DNA from: Streptomyces sp. NBC_01571
GTDB lineage: Bacteria; Actinomycetota; Actinomycetes; Streptomycetales; Streptomycetaceae
Direction: 5' to 3'
Assembly (NCBI RefSeq): GCF_026339875.1
Contig: NZ_JAPEPZ010000001.1
Span: forward strand, 62,001-126,000
DNA length: 64,000 bases
The stretch's first letter is position 1. Every line of letters begins with the position of its first letter. The notes under the pieces were generated by a model. It was not told the origin of the DNA. It saw nothing but the letters and a program-made list of their open reading frames with translations, and did no database searches. A program made the position numbers and the translations under genes. Positions 9,255-17,985 of this stretch are shown piece after piece.

Positions 9255-9312
9255 GCAAGAGTCACACACTGAGTTGACAAACGTCACACCTTTATTGATG
9301 TGATTTCACTAA
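9255..9312 (-). promoter_or_regulatory. putative operator region of the polymerase-like operon
   Basis: An A/T-rich stretch just upstream of the GTG at 9220. GTCACAC occurs at 9261-9267 and 9283-9289, exactly 22 bp apart (two helical turns). A perfect palindrome GTGATTTCAC is at 9300-9309. These look like repressor or initiator sites. I could not assign convincing -35/-10 boxes. Confidence 0.45.
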
Positions 9313-9822
9313 AGTGGAAGGTGGGTGGGTGTTGGATCGGCGGCCTGCGGGTGTGCGGAACGCAGCCTTGCACGAAGGCCCGGTATGACGAAGGCCGGGG
9401 CCGTCAACCGGCCCCGGCCCGACTCACCGCGTCCCCAGGCGAGCGCGCCCATGCCGGGGAGACTCAGCCGCGCCCTGCTGGCCCCTGCTCGCTCGGTGTC
9501 TCCTTGTAGGCGAGGTGCCCGACGCAGGCGAGGTGCCCGACGGAGGAGAAGGCCTTGCCCGGGGCCACTGCGAGTTGCTCCGATCAGGGGGGCAACACCC
9601 GACCGTGTGCTTCCGCGCGCAGCTTGATGATCGTCAAAGGGCATCGTCGGCTTGATGTGCGTTCGATGATGCGCGAAGGCTGAGGTCCCGGCGTCAACTG
9701 GCTACCGGCGCCAAATGGCTAGTGGTCCACAGTTTCAGCCCGGTCCCGTAACGCTCTGGCGGGCCCGGGCTGACCACTTCTCGGCCCTGCCCGGGCTGGC
9801 CAGGTTCACGGGAGAGGGAAGA
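9313..9822. other. long intergenic region between two minus-strand units
   Basis: No supportable gene. The reading frames here are arginine/proline-rich and lack motifs. The region holds one strong hairpin (listed separately) and presumably the 3' untranslated end of the cold-shock gene. Confidence 0.5.
9393..9419. terminator. strong GC hairpin
   Basis: A perfect 10-bp stem, GGCCGGGGCC paired with GGCCCCGGCC around a 7-nt loop, in the long intergenic region. No U-tract follows on either strand. It could be a factor-assisted terminator. Confidence 0.4.
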
Positions 9823-9855
9823 GAAGAGGGGCCCGACTGCGCCGGACCCCTCTTC
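9823..9855 (-). terminator. terminator of the cold-shock gene
   Basis: A 9-bp perfect stem (GAAGAGGGG/CCCCTCTTC) with three more inner pairs. It lies 64 bp beyond the stop of the minus-strand cold-shock gene, the right place for its terminator. Confidence 0.65.
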
Positions 9856-9918
9856 ACACGGTGGGATTCAACCCCAGGCTCTCGAAGGCCTGGGAACATC
9901 CACTCCGCGCTGTTCGTG

Positions 9919-10137
9919 TCAGCCGCGGACGACGTTCTCGGCCTGCGGACCCTTCTGGCGTTGGCCCAAGTCAAACGTGACCGTCTCGCCCTCGACGAGT
10001 TCCCGGAATCCGTTGCCGGAGATGTTGGAGTAGTGGGCGAAGACATCGAGTCCGCCGCCGACCTGCTCGATGAAGCCGAAGCCCTTCTCGGCGTTGAACC
10101 ACTTCACGATGCCGCTGGCCCTACTGATGCCCTTCAC
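9919..10137 (-). CDS. CspA-family cold-shock protein
   Basis: A single cold-shock domain of 72 residues. RNP1 is KGFGFIEQ and RNP2 is DVFAHYS. These OB-fold proteins bind single-stranded RNA/DNA and act as RNA chaperones. The N-terminus (KGISRASG before IVKWFN) is about five residues longer than the common Streptomyces CspA form. The GTG start has no well-spaced ribosome-binding site, and an overlapping ATG one base pair upstream is out of frame. Confidence 0.88.
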   Translation of the reverse strand: MKGISRASGIVKWFNAEKGFGFIEQVGGGLDVFAHYSNISGNGFRELVEGETVTFDLGQRQKGPQAENVVRG

Positions 10138-10289
10138 ATCCTGCCGGAATTCCCGGCTCGTCTGGGTGCAGGCCCGTCCGTAAGCGGACGGTACCCGGCG
10201 TCCGTTCTACCCCGCCGGCGGCTCAAGTACCCGGCTCTGCACGCGGCGTAGCGTGCCGCGTCCCAGCCTCGCACCTGTGCCGATCCGTG

Positions 10290-10317
10290 CTCCCGGTGCC
10301 CGGCAGGGCACCGGGAG
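10290..10317 (-). terminator. terminator of hup
   Basis: A 12-bp perfect stem (CTCCCGGTGCCC and its complement) with a GGCA tetraloop, ending 8 bp beyond the hup stop codon on the minus strand. Confidence 0.75.
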
Positions 10318-10324
10318 GAGGCGG

Positions 10325-10606
10325 TCACTTGCCCTTGGCGGCTTCCTTGAGCTTGGAGCCGGCGGACACCTTGACGCTGTATCCGGCCGGGATCTCCAGC
10401 GGCTCGCCGGTCTGCGGGTTGCGTGCGGTACGTGCGGCGCGGTGCGTGCGCTCGAAGCTGAGGAAGCCCGGGATCGTCACCTTCTCGTCGCCCTTGGCGA
10501 CGACATCGCCGACGCTCTCGGCGAGGGCGGTCAGCACCGCATCGGCGTCCTTGCGGGTCACCTGGGCGCGCTCTGCAAGCGCGGTGACCAGTTCGCTCCG
10601 GTTCAT
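10325..10606 (-). CDS. hup: HU-family nucleoid protein
   Basis: 93 residues, the usual length of Streptomyces HupA: MNRSELVTALAERAQVTRKD at the start, the HU arm region (PGFLSFERTHRAARTARNPQ) and a Lys-rich end. It binds and bends DNA without strong sequence preference. The ATG at 10606 has GGAG 7 nt upstream; the longer open frame upstream has no family similarity. The downstream terminator makes it a single-gene unit. A second HU copy is common on arms and plasmids. Confidence 0.92.
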   Translation of the reverse strand: MNRSELVTALAERAQVTRKDADAVLTALAESVGDVVAKGDEKVTIPGFLSFERTHRAARTARNPQTGEPLEIPAGYSVKVSAGSKLKEAAKGK

Positions 10607-10769
10607 TGCTTTACTCCGTATTCCTGGATCAGCCCGGTCTGCGGCGTGCAGGCGGGACAAGCCGACCATGCTGCCATCGGCCACTGACAATGCGACCCGC
10701 GGGGCAAAGCAGCAGTATCAATCTCACCCATAAGTGAAATATGGATCCGCCTCGCGTGAGGGTGGCCCG

Positions 10770-11043
10770 GTGTCACTGGAGACCCGGCTCGCGGAAGTGG
10801 TGAAACTGCAACGGCGGCGCCAAGCCCAAATCTCCCCGCACGACAAGGAGAGCTTCTTCCTCGACACGCTGTCCGAGTACCGGTGGGCGCGCGACGCCGC
10901 AGGTCCGGCATCCACGACGCTGGACGGGCTCATCAAGCCGGTGATCGAGGTCTGCGAGTTCTACGGCGCCGTGCCGTGGCAGCTGACCTCCCGCGCGGTC
11001 GACCGGTACTTAGCCGGACCGGGCAAGCGGCCCAGTGGAGCGT
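10770..11043 (+). pseudogene. integrase N-terminal fragment (core-binding domain)
   Basis: Starting at a GTG with GAGGGTGG upstream, about 90 residues look like the N-terminal SAM-like domain of a Streptomyces tyrosine recombinase: ETRLAEVVKLQRRRQAQ, LSEYRWARDAAGPAS, VPWQLTSRAVDRYLAGPGKR. After PGKR the similarity stops and no catalytic domain follows. The convergent MpaB-type gene ends immediately beyond. It is a truncated relic. Confidence 0.6.
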
Positions 11044-11076
11044 CCAGCCGTGGCCGCCAACCCATGCACGAGTTCG

Positions 11077-12540
11077 TTAGGCGTCGGCGAGGAGCGGGTC
11101 GTACGGGGTGCCTGTGCGGCGGCCCGCCATGAAGGAGAGGAAGTCGCCCACGAAGGCGCTTTGGCCGTAGGTGCCGTCGGTGGTGGTGAGGTCGCGGTGG
11201 AAGGCGGTGCGGAAGAGGGTTCGGTATTCGTCCGCGTCGATGCTCCCGTTGCCGTCCTTGTCGGTGACGTCGAAGAGGACCTCGGCAACGCGGATGAGCG
11301 CGGGTCCGGCGAGGGAGGGGACGGCGGTGGCGTACTCCTCGGCGCTGACGCGGCCGTCGCCGTCCGTGTCGAGGGCCGCCTGGAGCTCGCGCCACCAGGC
11401 GGCGAAGGCGTCGTAGAGCCGGTCCTCCTCGGGTTCGTCCAGGTCGAGGCGGGTGGAGAGTTCGCGTGCCATGGCGGCGAGGTCAGGCCAGTCGAGGTGG
11501 CCGTCGCCGGTCTGGTCCAGCACTCGGCGGAAGAACTCCTCCGCCGAGCGTCGGTTCTCTTCTGTGCCCCCCGAAGGGTCCGGGTCGGGGTTGGTGTAGC
11601 CGCTCAGAGGTGTGAGGAGGCGGAGCAGGGCCGATGCCCGCTTCATGCGGGCACGCAAGGCGGTTACGGTGCGGGCGCGGGGGTCGTCGCTGTCGGGTGA
11701 GAGCGAGAGGGCTTCGATGATGCTTTCGGCGTTGATCCAGCCCTCGGGCAGGAATCGGGCGAGCCCGGCCGCGAGGTAGGCGCCCTGCATGAGGGTTGGG
11801 GCGCCGGGCATCTCGGGCAGGCCGGCCCGGCGCCGGTAGGGCTCGGGGAGCGAGGCGACGGTGATCGCGCCGAGGAGCGGACCGGCGACAGCGCGGCCGG
11901 CCGCCCACAGTGTCGGGGCACCGTCGAGCAGCGCAGGGGCGGGCAGGTGGTCGAAGAGCCGGTAGAGGATGACGCGGGCCGCCTCGGTGTTCTCCAGCTC
12001 GTTTTCGACGACCCGGTCGAAGTATCGCCAGAAGTCGTTCAGGTCCTCGGGGAGTTCTGCGGCGTCGCCGTCGAGCGCGGCGAGGAACGCGCGGTACTCG
12101 GCGTACATGCGCTCCATCGTGTCCTGGTCGAGCGGCTGGCCGCTCAGCCGGCACATGGTGACGGCGCTCTCGAAGAGGGTGGCGACCACCCAGGCGCGGG
12201 TCGCGCGGTCCATCGCGTCGTAGGCGCGGCCGCGGGAGTCGGAGCCGCTCATGCGGGCGTGCAGCCGGTTGAGTCGGGCGGCCTCCCGTTCGCGTGCCAC
12301 TGGGTCGGTGCCGAACATGCGCCGCATGCTGAGGAAGGTGTTGCGCAGTCGGCGCCAGGGGTGGGCGACGAAGGTGGAGTTGTCGACGAGGGCGGCGCCG
12401 ATCTGCGGGTGAGCGGCCTCCAGTACGGTGGCACGGATCATGGCCAGGGCCCAGCGCGGGTCGTCGAAGAAGGCGCTGAACTGCGATTTCGGGCCGAACA
12501 GGGAGGCCTCGTCGGCCGTTCCCGTGGTTTCGGTGGTCAT
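11077..12540 (-). CDS. MpaB/latex-clearing-type oxygenase (DUF2236) with C-terminal EF-hands
   Basis: 487 residues. The N-terminal 250 or so match the heme-binding MpaB/Lcp family: FGPKSQFSAFFDDPRWALAM, VLEAAHPQIGAAL and the later WVVATLFESAV. The C-terminus carries EF-hand loops DQTGDGHLDW, DTDGDGRVSAEE and DKDGNGSIDADE, so calcium control is likely. Known members oxidatively cleave prenyl chains (MpaB) or polyisoprene (Lcp). The ATG has GGAG upstream and overlaps the stop of the upstream prenyltransferase (ATGA). The substrate is inferred to be a product of that neighbour. Confidence 0.8.
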   Translation of the reverse strand: MTTETTGTADEASLFGPKSQFSAFFDDPRWALAMIRATVLEAAHPQIGAALVDNSTFVAHPWRRLRNTFLSMRRMFGTDPVAREREAARLNRLHARMSGSDSRGRAYDAMDRATRAWVVATLFESAVTMCRLSGQPLDQDTMERMYAEYRAFLAALDGDAAELPEDLNDFWRYFDRVVENELENTEAARVILYRLFDHLPAPALLDGAPTLWAAGRAVAGPLLGAITVASLPEPYRRRAGLPEMPGAPTLMQGAYLAAGLARFLPEGWINAESIIEALSLSPDSDDPRARTVTALRARMKRASALLRLLTPLSGYTNPDPDPSGGTEENRRSAEEFFRRVLDQTGDGHLDWPDLAAMARELSTRLDLDEPEEDRLYDAFAAWWRELQAALDTDGDGRVSAEEYATAVPSLAGPALIRVAEVLFDVTDKDGNGSIDADEYRTLFRTAFHRDLTTTDGTYGQSAFVGDFLSFMAGRRTGTPYDPLLADA

Positions 12541-13328
12541 GATGGGTCTCCGTTCGTCCGGGCGGGCACGCCGCCGAAGCGGCGGTCTCGGTGCCGGTAG
12601 GTGTGCAGGCAGGCGAGGAAGTCGGGAGCCCGGAAGTCCGGCCAGAGCGCCTCGGGGAAGATCCACTCGGCGTAGGCGACCTGCCAGAGCATGAAGTTGG
12701 AGATGCGCTGCTCACCGGAGGTGCGGATGACCAGATCCACATCGGGGGTGTCGGGGAAAGGCAGGTGGTCCGCGAAGAGCCGCTCGGTCACCTCGTCGGC
12801 GGGCGTCCCGCTGCGGATCAGCGACCTTGCGGCCTCGACGATGTCCCGACGCCCGCCGTGGTCGAAGGCGACGGTCAGCGTCATCCCCCGGTTGTCGGCG
12901 GTCAGCGCCGCCAAGTCGTCGAAGTCCTGCGCCAGTTCGCGGGGGATGCGCGGGTCGGCGACCCCGAGGAAACGGCAGCGGATGCCGCGCGCGAGCAGCA
13001 GCGGCGCATGCTTGCGCACAACCCGGCGCACCAGACGCATCAGGAATTCGACTTCGGTGCCAGGGCGGTTCCAGTTCTCGGTGGAGAAGGCGTACAGGCT
13101 GAGCCACTCCACGCCGGCGGCCCGGGCCGCCTCGATGACGTCGATGACGGTGGTCTCCGCGGCCCGGTGACCCGCCGTACGGGGAAGCGAACGCCGCTGC
13201 GCCCAACGGCCGTTGCCGTCCATCACGCAGGCCACGTGCCGCGGCCCCGCACGCGCCACCCCCTCGTCCCGCCGCTGCTCGCCGGGTCCGCCACCACGCT
13301 GTCGCCCGCCCGGCCGGTCCTCCGTCAC
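12537..13328 (-). CDS. uppS: cis-prenyltransferase (UppS family)
   Basis: Isoprenyl diphosphate synthase that condenses isopentenyl diphosphate into Z-polyprenyl diphosphates. Signature segments are HVACVMDGNGRWAQRR (catalytic Asp), GHRAAE, LYAFSTENWNRP, VDLVIRTSGEQRISNFMLWQ and the terminal RDRRFGG. The start is uncertain. GTG at 13328 gives 263 residues; GTG at 13415 would add 29. Core cell-wall UppS is usually encoded elsewhere, so this copy, translationally coupled to an MpaB-type oxygenase, is probably for a dedicated metabolite. Confidence 0.85.
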   Translation of the reverse strand: MTEDRPGGRQRGGGPGEQRRDEGVARAGPRHVACVMDGNGRWAQRRSLPRTAGHRAAETTVIDVIEAARAAGVEWLSLYAFSTENWNRPGTEVEFLMRLVRRVVRKHAPLLLARGIRCRFLGVADPRIPRELAQDFDDLAALTADNRGMTLTVAFDHGGRRDIVEAARSLIRSGTPADEVTERLFADHLPFPDTPDVDLVIRTSGEQRISNFMLWQVAYAEWIFPEALWPDFRAPDFLACLHTYRHRDRRFGGVPARTNGDPS

Positions 13329-13625
13329 CGCGCGTGCGCGCGGCACGCCATGGTCCGTCACGCTCGGCCCCGCCCCGTCCGGAGCGGCACGACCGGCCGA
13401 ACCCCGCTCGGTCACGCCCACCCTGCCCCGCCGCTCCCGCTCGCCCACGCCCCACCGGCGCGTTCCCTCCCGGGAGTCTGACAGCGCGAAAGAGCCCCGC
13501 CCGGCCGAACGAGGAGGCGTCACCCTTGACTCGTACGATCGAATCCGTCCGAGTGCAAGAGCGGCGAACTCGCGCGCAGGTCCTTTCAAAGCTCCGATCG
13601 ATGCGCGGGTCGGAGAGTGACCGCA

Positions 13626-13840
13626 TCCAAGGATCCGCGAACTCGCGCGCTTCCCACCGGTCCAAGGCCGACCAGGACCCGGCCGACTGGCTGCCTCCCC
13701 GCGCGGAAACCCGCTGCACCTACACCGCGGACTGGGTTGCAACCAAGCTCCGCTGGAAACTGACCGTCGACGACCGGGAACGCGCCGTCCTGGCCGGCGA
13801 GTGCGGGCGGCACCCGGTGGAGGACAGGGCGGGGTTGCCC
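13626..13840 (+). pseudogene. C-terminal remnant of an HNH (DUF1524-like) nuclease
   Basis: About 60 codons read ADWLPPRAETRCTYTADWVA, then TKLRWKLTVDDRERAVL and a Cys. This follows the end of secreted Streptomyces HNH/DUF1524 nucleases (ATWLPP...RCTYV...K..Y.L.V...E). The HNH core is absent. The string GCGAACTCGCGCGC occurs both inside this relic and about 75 bp upstream, as expected of rearranged DNA. Confidence 0.5.
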
Positions 13841-13850
13841 GCCTCGTCGG

Positions 13851-14432
13851 TCAACGGCGCACCCGATAGCGCAGGTGAAGCACCCGGTTGCCCTGAATCA
13901 CCGCGTCAGGATCCTCCAGCAGGTGCTGCGCGTGGACCGACCCGAAGTAGCGCTTGCCGGACCCGAACACGACGGGTACGACGTCCATGCGCACCTCGTC
14001 GATCAGGCCCGCGGCAAGCACCTGGCCACCGACGTCGCCAGCGGCGACCTCGACCATGCGGTCACCCGCAAGCTCCTGCGCCTTGGCCACGGCAGCCTCG
14101 ACGCCGTCGACGAAGTGAAACGGCGCCTCGGGGTCCCAGCCCTCGGGCATCGGCCGGTGCGACACGACGACCACGTGGTCGATCCCGCCCGGCGGCTTCC
14201 CGTCCCAGCCGTCCGTCAGGTCGAAGACGTGGCGGCCGACGATCGTGACTCCGATCTGGTCCCAGTACGGGCGGGTGTAGTCGTAGGACGTCTGCGACAC
14301 CTTCAGCTCGCCGCTCTCGTCCAACGGGATGTCACCGCTGGACAACCAGTGGAACAGTGGTCCGGGCTGGTCATTCCCGTCCGCGACAAAGCCGTCCACC
14401 GACACCGAGCCGTACATGACCACCTTGCCCAC
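13851..14432 (-). CDS. dihydrofolate reductase / RibD C-terminal domain family protein
   Basis: 193 residues with the family start MGKVVMYGSVSVDGFVADG, the middle VTIVGRHVFDLTDGWDGKPP and the NADPH-side segment GDVGGQVLAAGLIDEVRMDV, VPVVFGSGKRYF. These stand-alone RibD-C proteins are NADPH reductases of mostly unknown substrate. The GTG start has GAGGAG 6 nt upstream. Confidence 0.88.
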   Translation of the reverse strand: MGKVVMYGSVSVDGFVADGNDQPGPLFHWLSSGDIPLDESGELKVSQTSYDYTRPYWDQIGVTIVGRHVFDLTDGWDGKPPGGIDHVVVVSHRPMPEGWDPEAPFHFVDGVEAAVAKAQELAGDRMVEVAAGDVGGQVLAAGLIDEVRMDVVPVVFGSGKRYFGSVHAQHLLEDPDAVIQGNRVLHLRYRVRR

Positions 14433-14778
14433 GGGGCGCTCCTCTGCTTTGGGGTGCCCCGAATTAGCGTCTCGTGAGCTGTCGCAAGCTGTTCGGCGCC
14501 GGGCCGGCCAAGCCCCGCGAAGGCTACGCCAACTTCTCCGTCACCGAGCCGCCTTGCTCAAGTTCGTCCTCATCGAGGGCGTCCGCGAACACGCCTGTAG
14601 CCCGGCGAAGAACGCCGAGACCGGCTCTGCGTCGTCCCCGGCGGCGTCCAGCAGGACATACGGCGGCTCCGCCGGCTCCCGCCGAGCGTGCCCGGCGTCG
14701 GGCTCTGGCAGGGCCGCCCGTCCGGGCCGAGCAGGGTGTGGGTCCGCGGTGATCCGCCTCGGGCGTGGCCGCCAGTGG
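14433..14778. other. intergenic, no supportable gene
   Basis: Promoter region for the DHFR-like gene at its left end. I see no gene with family similarity on either strand; the available frames are low-complexity Arg/Pro/Ser. Confidence 0.45.
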
Positions 14779-15510
14779 TCATGCCGCGTCGTGGAAGACG
14801 AGGCCGAGGGTGTGCCGGCTGCCGGAGCGGACGGTGCTCACGCCGTGCCGCATCGGCCCGTTGGACCATCCCCGCTTCGTGGCCACGGGGCGGTCACGTG
14901 TGGTGAAAACGAGGCCGTGTCCCTGCGGGAGGGTCGTCGCCGAGCCGCGGGACTGGGCGCGGGGCCGCTGCTCGGTCATCAGGAACTCGCCGCCGGTGAA
15001 GTCGGAGCCGGGCGCGTCGAGTCCGACGACGACCTGGAGCGGGAAGACCATCTCCCCGAACACATCGCGGTGCAGGGCGTTCCAGTCGCCTGGGCCGTAA
15101 CGAAGCAGGATCTGCGCGGACTTCGCCTGGCCGGCCTCGTGGCACATCGCGAGCCACTTCTCCAGGCTGTCGGGCCAGGGCGCCGGTTTGCCGAGCTTCG
15201 CGGCCCAGTCCCTGGCCACCGGTAGCAGCCGGGGGTAGAACGCCTGGCGGAGCTCCGCGACGATGTCGGGCAGGTCGTGGGTGAAGTAGCGGTACTCGCC
15301 GGAGCCGAAACGGTGGCGGGCCATGTCGACGGTGGTGCGGAACCGGGGGGCCTCGTCGTACAGGGCGGCGATCCGCCGGCACTCGGCCGCGGTGAGGATC
15401 TGCCCGGTCAGGGCGTTCCCGTGCTCGTTGAGCTCGTCGGCCAGGGCGGTCCAGTCAGCCTGGGCGACCCGGTGCGCGACCGGCGCCATGAGCAGGGTGG
15501 TCTCGGTCAT
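14779..15510 (-). CDS. 2-oxoglutarate/Fe(II)-dependent oxygenase, AlkB-context protein
   Basis: 243 residues ending in a double-stranded beta-helix. The iron ligands are probably the H and D of LHRDVFG and the His of MRHGVSTV, followed by the 2OG-binding Arg region (VRSGSRHTLGLVFH). It resembles the 2OG-Fe(II) prolyl-hydroxylase-like family (DUF2086) found beside ada/ogt/alkA genes. It lies directly downstream of ogt on the same strand. Role in alkylated DNA or protein repair is inferred from this context. Confidence 0.75.
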   Translation of the reverse strand: MTETTLLMAPVAHRVAQADWTALADELNEHGNALTGQILTAAECRRIAALYDEAPRFRTTVDMARHRFGSGEYRYFTHDLPDIVAELRQAFYPRLLPVARDWAAKLGKPAPWPDSLEKWLAMCHEAGQAKSAQILLRYGPGDWNALHRDVFGEMVFPLQVVVGLDAPGSDFTGGEFLMTEQRPRAQSRGSATTLPQGHGLVFTTRDRPVATKRGWSNGPMRHGVSTVRSGSRHTLGLVFHDAA

Positions 15511-15574
15511 GGTGCAGTCCTTGGATAGGTGGTGCCGCCCCGGCCGGAATGGCGTCGGCCCGGGCGGCTGCGTC

Positions 15575-16081
15575 TCAGGCGGCCCGGTGCACGCTCTCGG
15601 CGTCGAGGAGCTGCCGCTTGCGCTCCAGTCCTCCGGCGTACCCGGTGAGCGCGCCGTCGGCGGCGACCACGCGGTGGCAGGGCCGTACCACCAGCACCGG
15701 GTTCGCGCCGATGGCTGCGCCCACGGCCCGCACGGCCTTCCTGGGGGCGCCCACCTCGTCGGCGATGCGGCGGTAGGTGGTCGTGGCCCCGTAGGGAACG
15801 GCGCCCACGGCCCTCCACACCCGCTGCTGGAAGTCCGAGCCGCTCGCCACGTACTCGATCTCGAAGCGTGTCAGGCTTCCGTCGAAGTAGGAGCGCAGCT
15901 GGGCGGCGATCTCGGCGAACGCCTCCGGTTCATGGGTCCAGCCCGCCTCGACGGTGGCTGCTCCCCTCTGCCCGGGCACCGACAGCGAGACGAGGGCGGT
16001 GCCGCCCCTTGCCGTGGCGGACTCCTCTCCCACCAGCAGCAGTTCGCCCAGAGGGCTGTCGATCGTCGCGCAGGCCGTCAT
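15575..16081 (-). CDS. ogt: methylated-DNA--[protein]-cysteine S-methyltransferase
   Basis: 168 residues. The C-terminal domain has the HTH (TTTYRRIADEVGAPRKAVRAVG) and the acceptor motif PCHRVV, whose Cys takes the alkyl group from O6-alkylguanine in a suicide reaction. The ATG at 16081 begins TACATIDSPLGELLL, the usual Ogt start. An upstream 15-codon extension lacks similarity. It lies between the broken alkA and the 2OG oxygenase on one strand, probably one transcription unit. Confidence 0.9.
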   Translation of the reverse strand: MTACATIDSPLGELLLVGEESATARGGTALVSLSVPGQRGAATVEAGWTHEPEAFAEIAAQLRSYFDGSLTRFEIEYVASGSDFQQRVWRAVGAVPYGATTTYRRIADEVGAPRKAVRAVGAAIGANPVLVVRPCHRVVAADGALTGYAGGLERKRQLLDAESVHRAA

Positions 16082-16249
16082 CGGTCCGGTGTCCTTTCGA
16101 AGCGTCGTCCTCCGGTGTTCCGCCATCCACCTTGCGGCGTCGCCGCAGTCATGTCCGGCGGGATTCGGACACTGCTTTCGTACGGGACTGCCGGTGGCCG
16201 CCGGGCGGACGGTGTCCGGTCCGGGTCAGGTCGCGGGTTCCAGGCGCCG

Positions 16250-16640
16250 GTCGGCTGCCGCGTCCAGAAGTAGTGCATGGCGTAGGTGCGCCACGGGCGC
16301 CGGCACTCCGTGTCGACCGCTTCGGCGCCCGCCTGCCTCATGCCGGCCTGGCAGGCGACGTCGCATGTCAGCAGGAGGTCCGGGTCCCCGGGGCGCACGT
16401 CCGGATGTAGCCCGCCCTCCACGGCCCGAACCCGTGGAGGGCGGGAAGGGCCTTCTCCGCGGCGTCTCGGTCCACGCCGGTGTCGAGGCCCACGGAGGCG
16501 TGGCAGAGCGCGGCGGCGAGGACGCTGTCGGTCGCTCGGCGGGACCCGCGCATGCCGAGCTCGGCCAGGTCCGCATCGGCGGGTGCGGCCGCGGAGGGGA
16601 AGGCGTGGGTGACGGCTCCGCTCGGCAAGGGCCAGCGCCC
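16250..16640 (-). pseudogene. alkA: alkA-type DNA-3-methyladenine glycosylase, truncated and frameshifted
   Basis: The C-terminal half of AlkA/AdaA-AlkA is readable in two frames. VTHAFPSAAAPADADLAELG through HGFGPWRAGYIR contains the HhH motif. After a shift near 16400 it continues GDPDLLLTCDVACQAGMRQA, RRPWRTYAMHYFW. The catalytic Asp of DVA is present. The N-terminal Ada/AraC part is missing. It sits where the alkylation-response regulator-glycosylase would normally head the ogt unit. Confidence 0.75.
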
Positions 16641-16659
16641 ACTTCAGCGAGTCGGCGCC

Positions 16660-16925
16660 GGAGCAGATCATCCCGTCCCAGGACAGGCGCTGGCTGGAGG
16701 AGCTGGAGGAGCACGACGACACGCCCGCCGACCAGCGTGCCCATCGCCCGAGCCCCCAGCCGGCCACATGCGTCGGCACAGCCGGGCGGCGGGAAGGCGT
16801 CGACCTGGATCGCGATCGACCGCAGTCGGCTGGCCAGCCCGGTACTGGAACGGTGGTTGCGCGCGGAGAGCCCCGGCACCTGCTCGACGAACGTCGTGCG
16901 GGTACAGCTTTTCCATGAGGTGATC
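16660..16925 (-). pseudogene. possible ISL3-type transposase N-terminal scrap
   Basis: On the minus strand TTFVEQVPGLSARNHRSS is close to the segment that follows the zinc-binding part of ISL3 transposases. What follows (ALG-type helices, MGTLVGGRVVVLLQLLQPA) is only weakly similar. It probably marks the insertion that removed the front of alkA. Evidence is thin. Confidence 0.35.
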
Positions 16926-16947
16926 CTTCGAAGTGGACACCCTGACA

Positions 16948-17205
16948 ATGGATCTTGATGGTCCAGTGCGGGATGTCCAGGTGGGACGCAAGTCTTCGTA
17001 TCCGGAGGAGTTCAGGAAGGACGCCGTCGCGCTGTACCGCGCTGCGGCCGGGAAACGGACGTACGTGGCGATGGCCGCGGATCTTGGCATCACCGCGGAG
17101 TCGCTTCGGACCTGGGTGCGTAAGGACGAGGCCCAGTCCGCGCCCGAGGACTGCGTGGCAGGGGGAACGCGGCGGAGGAGCTGGCCTGGCTTCGTTGATC
17201 TCTAG
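16948..17205 (+). pseudogene. IS3-family OrfA fragment
   Basis: The HTH protein of an IS3 element: RKSSYPEEFRKDAVALYRAA, MAADLGITAESLRTWVRKDE. The frame breaks after about 60 residues and the leucine-zipper region and OrfB are absent. Just upstream, GTGGACACCCTGAC resembles the IS3 end seen near 61420 (GTGGACACGCTGAT), so the left end is probably retained. Confidence 0.7.
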
Positions 17206-17318
17206 GAACAGCGTTTGGCGACCGGTTCCGGAGGCAGTTGCTGATCACCTGGCTCACGGATCTCGATGAGAAACGACGGGACTGCCGTGTCCACGAACGT
17301 GGGACGGCCGGCCTCTCG

Positions 17319-17888
17319 TCAGAGTGGCTGGCCGTCGAAGGGGTCGCCGGAGCCGGGCTTGAACGTCGTGCCGAGGTCGTACTGCGCGATCCCAAAAGGT
17401 TGAAAATCGGCATCGGCAAGGACGCGGTAGAGGAACTCCGAGGTGGACATGTCGTACCGTTGCCATGCGCCGACGTCATTGGACCGCGCGAGGATGGGGT
17501 ACTCGCCCGGCCGCTCGGCATCGATCAGCCAGAAGTACTCGTCGGCCCATTCGGTGGAACCCCACTCAACCAGCCCCTTGCCGCCCGGCGCGTAGATTGC
17601 AGAGGGCTCGACGGCGGAGACGCTTCCAAGCGTGCTGTCCTGGTCGACCGACAGGTCGACCCGCCACTGTGTCAGGAAGTCGAACGCGGGGCCTTCGTCG
17701 CGCCCCAGAAAGTAGAGGGAATCACTGAAGACGCCGCCACCGAACACCTCGTAGAGCTCCTTGTAGTCCGCCGGTAGCGGAACACCCAGCTCTCCCTCGA
17801 CCGCCGCCCAGTCGACGGAGATCCCGAGCGGCTCCCACCCGGTCAGTTCGATCACTCGCTGAACCCACATACAACAATCTTTTAGCAC
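17319..17888 (-). CDS. SMI1/KNR4 (SUKH) family protein
   Basis: 189 residues (or 183 from the ATG at 17870). GVPLPADYKELYEVFGGGVF matches the SUKH core (LP.DYK.FY..fGgG.f), followed by YAPGGKGLVEWGSTEWADE with the conserved aromatic segment. In bacteria SUKH proteins often neutralise polymorphic toxins, but no toxin gene is adjacent. Neither start codon has a strong ribosome-binding site. Confidence 0.75.
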   Translation of the reverse strand: MLKDCCMWVQRVIELTGWEPLGISVDWAAVEGELGVPLPADYKELYEVFGGGVFSDSLYFLGRDEGPAFDFLTQWRVDLSVDQDSTLGSVSAVEPSAIYAPGGKGLVEWGSTEWADEYFWLIDAERPGEYPILARSNDVGAWQRYDMSTSEFLYRVLADADFQPFGIAQYDLGTTFKPGSGDPFDGQPL

Positions 17889-17985
17889 CGGTCTTCGTTC
17901 CGATGTCCCTCAACCCCCTCGAGCCCCGTGAGTTCAGAGAAACTGAAGCCTGTTCAGTGGGAACTCGGGGGTCGGTCCGTGTGCA

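Noticed and set aside
12591..13481. plus-strand frame over uppS
   Set aside because: Antisense of a clearly recognisable UppS; no motif of its own.
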